From the NCBI GenBank assembly GCA_012962595.1, contig DTXE01000004.1, positions 1-6,585 on the forward strand: a stretch of 6,585 bases of DNA, given 5' to 3'. Shown here one piece after another: positions 1-4,800 of this stretch. Made by a program: the position numbers and the translations under genes. The notes under the pieces were generated by a model, which saw only the letters and a program-made list of their open reading frames with translations, had not been told where the DNA came from and did not search any database. Position 1 is the first letter of the stretch, and every line of letters begins with the position of its first letter. This DNA comes from Syntrophaceae bacterium (GTDB lineage: Bacteria; Desulfobacterota; DTXE01).

Positions 1-225
1 AGGAAGGGAAACAGGGTAGCTGTATTGGTAGAATGTAAGTCATCCGCCTATACCAGGGAGGTGAGAAAATATTTAAGAAAGATAAAGATTGTTGAACCTC
101 AGCTAAAGGCCCAAGGATTTAAACCTATCAGGGTGTTGTTTAGTTTCTTTATTCACCCATCCGCAGCTCAGTTAGCTCACCAGCATGAAATCCTGATTGT
201 GAGCTCTGTCCCACACTCTTTTTAG
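1..225 (+). CDS. PD-(D/E)XK nuclease-like protein, 3' end (5' truncated by window edge)
   Basis: The open frame enters from the left edge and ends at TAG 223-225, giving about 74 visible residues. The opening stretch reads as a hydrophobic beta strand (VAVLVECKSS) carrying the E-x-K half of a PD-(D/E)XK nuclease motif, followed by a basic helix (YTREVRKYLRKIK) and a final strand-helix-strand (PIRVLFSFFIHPSAAQLAHQHEILIVSS). This order matches the C-terminal half of the DUF3782-type restriction-endonuclease-like proteins common in uncultured bacteria and cyanobacteria. The usual N-terminal coiled coil and the first acidic residue of the motif lie outside the window. TTG at 25 is an internal Leu codon, not a start, because the frame and the homology-like sequence continue upstream of it. 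The last five residues (VPHSF) are read from sequence that abuts the antisense FGE remnant, so the extreme C terminus may not be native. The cellular role is unknown. Confidence 0.6.
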   Translation, partial: RKGNRVAVLVECKSSAYTREVRKYLRKIKIVEPQLKAQGFKPIRVLFSFFIHPSAAQLAHQHEILIVSSVPHSF

Positions 226-513
226 ACTCCCAAACATTGCCACACATATCTAAGCAGCCATAGGAATTGGTACCATCAGGATAGCGATTTATAGAGGTGG
301 TTTCCCTCTCAGATTCACGCGTGTTGCACCGATCTTTATTTCCGGTTCTTTCCACATCCATCCAGCATGTGACCAATATTCTCTATTCTTATATCCGCCC
401 TGTTCCACAAATTTCCTATATTGCTCGTTGGTTACCGGGTAGACATCCATTTGGTAATCATATTCAATGGTCTCTTCTCGTCTTTCATCTCCTATTTTTA
501 CTTTTACTACCAT
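149..513 (-). pseudogene. Degraded FGE-sulfatase (SUMF1-like, C-type-lectin-fold) domain gene
   Basis: Two minus-strand frames carry the two ends of one FGE-sulfatase domain. The first starts at ATG 513-511 and has the family opening DVYPVTNEQYRKFVEQGGY followed by YWSHAGWMWKEPEI. The second supplies DRCNTRES, then INRYPDGTNSYGC and LDMCGNVWE, the standard late core. The middle of the domain (the PV-x-VSWY, RLPTEAEWE and YPWG blocks seen in the intact paralogue at 1132-2394) is missing, and the join near 330-345 is out of frame. This means an internal deletion of not-a-multiple-of-three bases. Recognisable homology stops at GNVWE (about 227-232). The domain's last segment, GGSW to IGFR, is gone and replaced by unrelated codons running to a TAA at 149-151. 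No functional product is expected. It is probably a decayed second copy of the FGE module carried by the NACHT protein at 1132-3784. Confidence 0.8.
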
Positions 514-516
514 TAT

Positions 517-687
517 TTAATAATTATAGACCTCTTCCCTAGTTTCTGTAGCGGTTGTCAGGGTGCTTAAGGTCCGGATTAGTTCGGGATCAGAAGGGAA
601 TTCTTTTAGGAGAAGGTAAAAAGGTCTTCTTTGGAGATATCCCTGGATAGGATGTGGTGCCCAGGGGGATTTCTTTTTTGCTATTGG
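517..687 (-). pseudogene. Unidentified reading-frame remnant upstream of the FGE pseudogene
   Basis: Between the in-frame TAG at 688-690 and TAA at 517-519 the minus strand is open for 56 codons and contains no ATG. The peptide has protein-like composition: YLQRRPFYLLLKEF, then PSDPELIRTLSTLTTATETR, then EEVYNY. It looks like a pair of amphipathic helices, as in alpha-helical repeat or STAND-linker regions, but I do not recognise the family. The stop lies one codon before, and in frame with, the ATG (513-511) of the FGE pseudogene. The two may once have been one polypeptide, or two translationally linked genes. Its upstream edge runs into the palindrome at 682-721, which could have replaced the rest. 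It is probably a fragment of a lost larger gene, though chance openness of this length cannot be excluded. Confidence 0.35.
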
Positions 688-721
688 CTATTCGCTTTTA
701 GCAAAAAGCAAATAGCCAATA
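682..721. repeat. 18-bp imperfect palindrome, MITE/REP-like hairpin
   Basis: Arms 682-699 and 704-721 are reverse complements around a 4-nt AGCA loop. The only mismatch is C693 with A710. On the minus-strand RNA the same pair is a G-U wobble, so that transcript could fold without interruption. The left arm itself contains a short direct repeat, GCTATTGGCTATTCGC at 680-695. There is no T-run suited to an intrinsic terminator. It lies in an intergenic zone between three broken genes, which fits a small dispersed palindromic element. Copies elsewhere in the genome cannot be checked here. Confidence 0.6.
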
Positions 722-741
722 TTTATTTTCATGTTTCTTTG

Positions 742-756
742 TGGCCCAAAGGGCCA
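742..756. repeat. Short perfect inverted repeat
   Basis: TGGCCC, an AAA spacer and GGGCCA form a perfect 6-bp GC-rich inverted repeat with a 3-nt centre. No T-run follows on either strand, so it is not a convincing terminator. It sits just upstream of the VapC remnant, in the place where the toxin's N-terminal codons should be. Confidence 0.35.
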
Positions 757-759
757 TGA

Positions 760-1110
760 GGGTTTCATGGTAAATGTGAACTTATCGCTCCATCCCTTTT
801 TGCTTACCAGATTGTAAGCGGCATCTTGGTAGCTATTTTGCGAGGAAGATTGGATGAAGAGAGGGGGTTGAAAGCCATTAATTACAATCTATCACTGGGC
901 ATCCAATTATTTGACTTCGCACCCTTGATAAGTAGAACCTTTCGTTTGGCCAGGGCCTACCAAAGGTCTGTTTACCATAGTGCCTACCTAGCCCTATCTG
1001 AATCCGAGGATTGTGATTTCTATACCGGAGATAAACGTGTGTACCATGACTTGAAGGGAAGATTTGAAAAGATAAAATGGGTAGGTGATTACTCTCTTCC
1101 CAAAGAATAA
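760..1110 (+). pseudogene. Decayed VapC-type PIN-domain toxin (N terminus missing)
   Basis: VapC toxins are small PIN-domain RNases using four conserved acidic residues. From about 778 this frame reads ELIAPSLFAYQIVSGIL, then a basic helix (RGRLDEERGLKA), LGIQLFDF, VYHSAYLALSE, FYTGDKRVYHDL and IKWVGDY, ending with TAA 1108-1110. That is the standard order of a VapC from its second helix to its end. The N-terminal strand with the first catalytic Asp (the DASV-like motif) is absent: an in-frame TGA lies at 757-759 and no neighbouring frame supplies it. Two more acids look lost. The Glu usual in the APSLxxYE helix is Gln (codon 808-810), and the Asp usual in YDxxYLAL is His. Only the TGDKR Asp remains. 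TTG 826 could start a 94-residue product, but that would be an inactive fragment. No antitoxin gene is visible upstream. The nearest upstream structure is the palindrome at 682-721. Confidence 0.72.
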
Positions 1111-1131
1111 AAGTGTAAAAGTGCTAAAGGG

Positions 1132-2394
1132 CTATTTTAAGTCCCTGGCGCAACGGAAGCCGATGAGGAAGTTCCGGATGTCAGGGTAGTCCCTGCCGCG
1201 GTAAGAGCAACGGGCGCCGACCAAGAGGACGAACCAGGAGCCGCCGCGCAAAACTTTATAAGTCCTGTCCTCATCGTACCAGGAATCGGTCCACTCCCAG
1301 ACATTACCTGCCATATCCATACAGCCATAGGGGCTTATACCGCTGGGGTAACTGTTAACCGGGGTAGTCTTCCCAATTTTTGATTCCTCGGTATTGCATA
1401 GGGTTTCCTCAAACCCATTTCCCCAGGGATAGACCCGTCCATCTATTCCTCTGGCGGCCTTCTCCCATTCCTGCTCGGTAGGTAGTCTCTTTCCCGCCCA
1501 CTCGGCATAGGCCTTTGCCCCATACCAACTGACATAAATAACGGGATATTCTTCAAAGCCAGGTTCCACCACAAACCGTCCTTGTTTGATCTGGATATGG
1601 CACCTTTCATTCTGGAATTTCCCTTTTAGGTCAAGCCATTCCACACCGCCTTCATCACAATTGCCCTGCTCATTAAGAAATTTACAAAATTGGGCATTGG
1701 TTACCGGGTACCTATCTATAAAGAAGCCCGTGTCTAATCTGGTTATGCGAATGTCATCTTTTTCGCCCATAATAAATTGTCCAGGAGGGATATAGACCAT
1801 GTTATGTGGCACCTTAACTCCCGGTGGTGGTTCAACCCTTTGGTAAACCGAGAGGTCTATGAGCTCTGAGACAAAAAGGGCTATTTCGTCATTAATCTTT
1901 ATCTCTTGAGCATCATTCGCCGGGATCTCTCTAGAAAGTCTCCGGGCGATAAAATACTCCATGAAGGAGCGGTGGGCAAAGGCATAGTAACCCTGGGCAT
2001 CACGGCTGAGGAAGGAACAGTTGCGTATTTGATAATCCAGGTTGTCAATAGATAATCTTAGAATTTCTTTAGTTTCCTTGTCGAAGTACCTATCAATAGC
2101 ATCCCTTAGGGTGTTAAAATGGGACCGATCCTTTCCTTGTATAAACATCCAATAGGCAAGTTCCTCCATAAAAAGCATGATGTTCTTGGGTACCCTTTGT
2201 TCCTTTTGCTGCAGCTCAATAGATCGAGGAACCCGCTCCTCTTCTCTCTCCCTCCACCTTTCAGTAACAGTGTTGTATACCTTCCCCGGTGTTACTTTGC
2301 CCTGTATATCTTGAATAGCCTCCAGGTCATCGACTATAAGATTGAGTAGTATGGGGCGCCTGGCCAGGTCTTTGATATCAAAAACCTTCTCCAC
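1132..2394 (-). CDS. STAND protein, C-terminal part: NACHT winged-helix region plus FGE/CLec-fold domain with DGR-like variable tip
   Basis: This is the downstream half of a frameshifted protein whose N-terminal half is at 2378-3784. The frame stays open from about 2432, so it continues the upstream half from codon 2421 (QAQDFWNQT, then V at 2394). The GTG at 2394 has no convincing ribosome binding site, and separate initiation is unlikely. Residues counted from 2394: 1-20 finish the NACHT module (LARRPILLNLI). Residues 40-185 are a helical/winged-helix region with the HRSFMEYFIARRL motif typical of NACHT proteins. Residues 198-418 are an FGE-sulfatase domain: MVYIPPGQFIMG, DRYPVTNAQF, YPVIYVSWYGAKAYAEWAG, RLPTEQEWEKAARG, VYPWG, SPYGCMDMAGNVWEW, VLRGGSW, IGFRCAR. 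Neither catalytic cysteine expected after GGSW in true FGE/SUMF1 enzymes is visible, so this is more likely a ligand-binding C-type-lectin-fold domain than a sulfatase activator. Residues 388-410 have the composition of a DGR variable region. Repaired, the whole protein would be 883 residues. Confidence 0.85.
   Translation of the reverse strand: MEKVFDIKDLARRPILLNLIVDDLEAIQDIQGKVTPGKVYNTVTERWREREEERVPRSIELQQKEQRVPKNIMLFMEELAYWMFIQGKDRSHFNTLRDAIDRYFDKETKEILRLSIDNLDYQIRNCSFLSRDAQGYYAFAHRSFMEYFIARRLSREIPANDAQEIKINDEIALFVSELIDLSVYQRVEPPPGVKVPHNMVYIPPGQFIMGEKDDIRITRLDTGFFIDRYPVTNAQFCKFLNEQGNCDEGGVEWLDLKGKFQNERCHIQIKQGRFVVEPGFEEYPVIYVSWYGAKAYAEWAGKRLPTEQEWEKAARGIDGRVYPWGNGFEETLCNTEESKIGKTTPVNSYPSGISPYGCMDMAGNVWEWTDSWYDEDRTYKVLRGGSWFVLLVGARCSYRGRDYPDIRNFLIGFRCARDLK
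1141..1248 (-). other. Candidate DGR variable region (VR) at the 3' end of the FGE domain
   Basis: This runs from RGGSW (ending at 1234) to the codons just before the stop at 1132-1134. Hand-counted GC of 1141-1250 is 73/110 (66%), against 53/110 for the next 110 bases upstream in the gene and 11/40 across 1101-1140. The residues at the hypervariable positions of FGE-type DGR targets are all NNC codons on the coding strand: TTC, GTC, CTC after Trp387, then GTC, GGC, TAC, GGC, GAC, TAC, GAC, ATC, AAC, TTC, CTC up to Ile411. The single non-NNC codon among them is TTG (Leu391). Intervening fixed residues (ARC, R, R, P, R, IGFR) use mixed third bases such as CGT, TCT, AGG, CCT and CGG. Adenine-specific mutagenesis of AAC codons in a template repeat gives exactly this pattern. 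The GC-rich end (ATCGGCTTCCGTTGCGCC) would be the homing boundary. No template repeat, RT or Avd-like gene is visible in the window. Confidence 0.68.
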
Positions 2395-3784
2395 GGTCTG
2401 GTTCCAAAAATCTTGTGCCTGCTTTTCCCCTCAAGGAAAGGGTGAGATATTGCCGTACCTGTTCATCATCAAATGGCGAGATATATATCCTCTCAAAACG
2501 GGGGTATGTGAGTGGCCTGTGGCCTCTTTTAAAAGACCTTATTACTCTATAAACAAGTGTCTCCTTTTCCTCCTCAACATCTCTGAAGAACTGAGTCCGA
2601 CTGGTCAGGATCACTTTTGGGTATGCGCCGGTTGTATGCGAGAGGTTCTTGATCTCCTTTAGTACAGTCTTCTTGTCAAAGGTAAGCGATAGCTCATCAA
2701 AGCCATCCAAAATAAGAAGGGTTCTACTATCTACTTCCTCCTGAATTACCTCACGCCAGCCTTTCTTACGCACACTCTGAAGCTCCACCACAATGGGTAT
2801 CCACTGAGAGCCCATGAGATCAGAGGCAAGTTTATAACAAAAGGAGGTCTTGCCAATGCCGTAGTCACCAAGCACTGCCAGAAGCCTTCGTTTGGGATCA
2901 TTTAGCCAGTGATGGACATAATCATGCAGAGGCCCTTTATCTTCCCCGCTTTCATCCTGGCATCTGGGTGGAATATAGTGTTTAGGAATAAATGCCTTGT
3001 AATCCTTGGGCTCTATCGGTAAGGGCAGAGTATCCATCAGAGACGGTTCCAAAACCACAGTCCTTACCGGAAGACCCCACAAATAAAGATAATCGTTTAC
3101 CACCTTAAGGGCCTTGTTGGTCTTCTGTACCTGTTCCTCAAGAGCTACCCCCGCATTTCTACCTAAATCTTCCCAGTGCCATCTCACAATATCCGTTCCA
3201 ACTTCTACCAAGGAGATGTGTTCTCTAAGGGGTCCTAGACGTATATAAGGCTGATCAATCTCATCAGCAAGCCGAAGCAAGGCCACAAGCAGCCGTAGGT
3301 CGAGGAGATCTGGGCACAGATAGGCATCTGGAAATCTATTTGGGATATGATTAAGAGGACAAATGGATTCATCGGCATGACCATAGCAGACCTCGGCTAC
3401 TGCCTGGGCTGCTCGCGGTGGTTCCTCAGCCATAGAGGGAAAATCCCCAAAAAGGTAGGTAGCAGGCTCGTTAAGTATCTTCTGTTTGCTACGTTCAGGG
3501 TGGTCTTCGGCCTCAATGGTGCCATCATCCTTTTTATAACCTATGTCATGTGAATAGACGGCATAAAGTAAGATAAATACCTCGGCGGGCCTAAACTTTT
3601 TCTTAAGGTCGTCTGGGATAAGCCGATTTAAGTAATCTTCTAATCTTCGGGAATGATCTATGCCATTTTTGGGGATTCCTCTAAGCCAATTTGAGGTCTC
3701 TTTTTTTACCTTAGAGATATGCCTGTAGAATTTTATCTTTCCGTCTATAGTGCTTTTTCCTTTGAGACTCTCATGAAGGTCCAT
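2378..3784 (-). CDS. STAND protein, N-terminal part: HD domain plus NACHT NTPase (frameshifted before its C-terminal half)
   Basis: Residues 35-200 form an HD phosphohydrolase-like domain with a nearly complete set of candidate metal ligands: His44 (GIDHSRRLE), His79-Asp80 (YSHDIGY), His95, His136 (YGHADES) and Asp174 (LRLADEID). It resembles the HD domains fused to NTPases and HSP90-like proteins in prokaryotic conflict systems, and could act as the effector. Residues 285-450 form a NACHT NTPase: Walker A GDYGIGKTS at 306-314, Walker B LLILDGFDEL at 356-365, and the sensor strand VILTSRT at 391-397. After Lys454 the frame goes out of register and ends at TGA 2378-2380, with 14 non-homologous residues. 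The true continuation is in the frame of 1132-2394. The start is ATG 3784-3782. Only a weak GGGG lies upstream, inside a possible hairpin. The gene starts 43 bp after the aspartic protease stop on the same strand, suggesting co-transcription. Likely role: an NLR-like sensor/effector in which ligand binding by the C-terminal domain triggers the N-terminal HD domain (inference). Confidence 0.86.
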   Translation of the reverse strand: MDLHESLKGKSTIDGKIKFYRHISKVKKETSNWLRGIPKNGIDHSRRLEDYLNRLIPDDLKKKFRPAEVFILLYAVYSHDIGYKKDDGTIEAEDHPERSKQKILNEPATYLFGDFPSMAEEPPRAAQAVAEVCYGHADESICPLNHIPNRFPDAYLCPDLLDLRLLVALLRLADEIDQPYIRLGPLREHISLVEVGTDIVRWHWEDLGRNAGVALEEQVQKTNKALKVVNDYLYLWGLPVRTVVLEPSLMDTLPLPIEPKDYKAFIPKHYIPPRCQDESGEDKGPLHDYVHHWLNDPKRRLLAVLGDYGIGKTSFCYKLASDLMGSQWIPIVVELQSVRKKGWREVIQEEVDSRTLLILDGFDELSLTFDKKTVLKEIKNLSHTTGAYPKVILTSRTQFFRDVEEEKETLVYRVIRSFKRGHRPLTYPRFERIYISPFDDEQVRQYLTLSLRGKAGTRFLEPDRGEGF

Positions 3785-3788
3785 CCAA

Positions 3789-3824
3789 AAGCCCCACTGC
3801 TTAGGCTCCCAAGAATGGGGGCTT
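3789..3824 (-). promoter_or_regulatory. Possible hairpin over the ribosome binding site of the HD-NACHT gene
   Basis: On the minus strand AAGCCCCCA (3824-3816) can pair with TGGGGCTT (3796-3789), with one bulged C and a loop of about 19 nt. The second arm holds the only G-rich stretch upstream of the HD-NACHT ATG (3784-3782) and is followed by TTTT. It could be a weak terminator behind the aspartic protease gene, or could mask the ribosome binding site and keep the STAND protein at low level. The long loop makes it uncertain. Confidence 0.3.
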
Positions 3825-3827
3825 CTA

Positions 3828-4244
3828 TCAATACAGATCCGCTACCCATTTTCCCTCATGGACTGGGTTGGGGATAATCTTCTTAGTCTTGGCATCCACC
3901 ACAAAATCTAATTCTTCCAGAAGAATATAGCCAATTAATGGTGGTGTTTTCAAATCGTTTTCCATCACAGTAACTAAGGTACTGCGCCCTTGAATCTCTG
4001 CCTTGGCCCCAAGATACAACCTGCGGGTAACATATCCATTGGCAGTGGCAACCACAACCTCTGTATGGAATACCAAACCAAGCCTTTGGATAACCTCTGG
4101 TGGCAGACAGAGATAGGTTGCACCAGTATCCACAATGGCCTCTACCTCAGCAGTTCGAATATCGCTGTGTTTGATGATGCCTTCCGCTGCCTTCAACTGG
4201 TCACCAAAATTTGCAATCTTTACCTTTTCGGTGGTTCTACCCAT
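3828..4244 (-). CDS. Retropepsin-like (clan AA) aspartic protease
   Basis: A small single-domain protein with the retropepsin-type catalytic motif AIVDTGATYLCLP (catalytic Asp at residue 39 from the chosen start), a following helix (EVIQRLGL), beta strands rich in V/A/T (EVVVATANGYV, then KAEIQGRSTLVTVM) and the second hallmark PPLIGYILLEELDFVVD, where clan AA proteins have hydrophobic-hydrophobic-Gly-x-x-x-L. It ends with TGA at 3828-3830. About 138 residues is normal for one-domain bacterial clan AA proteases, which must dimerise to complete the active site. Two ATGs lie six bases apart (4250 and 4244). AGAAGGGG abuts the first, leaving no spacing, and lies 6 nt before the second, so 4244 is preferred. 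No signal peptide or membrane segment is seen, so it is cytoplasmic. Substrate unknown. Its position just upstream of the HD-NACHT gene makes a functional link possible but unproven. Confidence 0.85.
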   Translation of the reverse strand: MGRTTEKVKIANFGDQLKAAEGIIKHSDIRTAEVEAIVDTGATYLCLPPEVIQRLGLVFHTEVVVATANGYVTRRLYLGAKAEIQGRSTLVTVMENDLKTPPLIGYILLEELDFVVDAKTKKIIPNPVHEGKWVADLY

Positions 4245-4277
4245 CTTCATCCCCTTCTAACAGCCCTTCAGGGAACT

Positions 4278-4339
4278 TAAAAATATCTGGCACGGATTTC
4301 ACTGATTGCACTACCCTTTGTCAGTGGCTAAAAATATCT
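4278..4339. repeat. Pair of 11-bp direct repeats in the gap before the protease gene
   Basis: TAAAAATATCT occurs at 4278-4288 and again at 4329-4339; the second copy overlaps the last codons of the siroheme decarboxylase gene. The interval between them also contains CACTGA (4300-4305) and TCAGTG (4321-4326), a 6-bp inverted repeat with a 15-nt loop. No T-run follows, so I do not call a terminator. This short gap marks the boundary between the housekeeping run and the accessory module, and the duplication could be the scar of an insertion, though AT-rich repeats of this length also arise by chance. Confidence 0.25.
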
Positions 4340-4792
4340 CATGGTGGTCTTTTTTAATTCTTCTAAGCTGAATAGAATATGGTATTCTTTAATTCCCGTC
4401 CGTTCGCTGATCTTTTTTGCTATGGCGTAACACTCCTGTTCTGTCCTCCCATGAATCATGGTAAAAAGATTGTATTTCCAACCCTTGGAGGTCTGCCTCT
4501 GATAACAATGGGTCACCTCCGGAAACGAGGACATAATCTTCCCCACCTTCTTAATATCTTTTTCATCTACCAGCCAAGCAACCATGGCATTAGCTTCAAA
4601 ACCAGCGATCTGATGCTGGAGAGTGGCGCCAAATCGACGAATATAGCCATCATCAATAAGCTTTTGGATATGACTTAAGAGTTGATCTTCTGAAATGCCA
4701 ATCCTGTGGGCAATTTCAAGAAAAGGCCTCTCTTTTATAGAGAGGTCTCCTTGGAGTTCGTGTATAATCCTTTTTTTTAACTTTGTTAACAA
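4328..4792 (-). CDS. AhbA/AhbB-family siroheme decarboxylase subunit (Lrp/AsnC-like fold)
   Basis: AhbA and AhbB form a heterodimer that decarboxylates siroheme to 12,18-didecarboxysiroheme in the alternative haem pathway; the related NirD/L/G/H proteins serve haem d1 synthesis. The 154-residue product has the family layout. An AsnC-type helix-turn-helix occupies residues 5-50 (FLEIAHRIGISEDQLLSHIQ, DDGYIRRFGA). An Lrp-like ferredoxin fold with the family signatures follows: RRFGA at 52-56, GFEANAM at 64-70, VTHCYQR at 93-99, W-x-YNLFTMIHG at 105-115, LFS at 140-142 and the terminal RYF. The start is TTG 4792-4790, only a few bases after AGGGGG, which overlaps the stop of the upstream regulator; no ATG or GTG fits. 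Only one Ahb-type subunit is present here, so its partner would be elsewhere. A purely regulatory Lrp-like role is the alternative, but the conserved HCYQR and YNLFTMIHG blocks favour the enzyme. AhbB is slightly favoured over AhbA. Confidence 0.83.
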   Translation of the reverse strand: MLTKLKKRIIHELQGDLSIKERPFLEIAHRIGISEDQLLSHIQKLIDDGYIRRFGATLQHQIAGFEANAMVAWLVDEKDIKKVGKIMSSFPEVTHCYQRQTSKGWKYNLFTMIHGRTEQECYAIAKKISERTGIKEYHILFSLEELKKTTMRYF

Positions 4793-4800
4793 ATCTCCCC

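Noticed and set aside
25..27. TTG as the start of a 66-residue protein at the left edge
   Set aside because: The frame is open to position 1 and the upstream codons (RKGNRVAV) continue the same beta strand, so it is an internal Leu codon of a truncated gene.
1111..1131. Bidirectional terminator between the VapC remnant and the convergent FGE gene
   Set aside because: The 21-bp gap is AT-rich but contains no stem of useful length.
1137..1328. 63-residue minus-strand frame rich in S, A, G and P
   Set aside because: It is an out-of-frame shadow of the FGE 3' end; its composition reflects the GC-rich variable patch.
2420..2431. GGGAAAA as a programmed -1 ribosomal frameshift site in the NACHT gene
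   Set aside because: The heptamer is in the right register for -1 slippage, but -1 leads to a frame that does not encode the NACHT C-terminal half; a +1 or -2 move is needed.
3990..4280. Plus-strand frames opposite the protease, NACHT, decarboxylase and gpsA genes
   Set aside because: All are antisense shadows of well-supported minus-strand genes and lack family-like sequence.
4291..4326. Terminator after the siroheme decarboxylase gene
   Set aside because: Only a 6-bp stem with a 15-nt loop and no following T-run on the minus strand.
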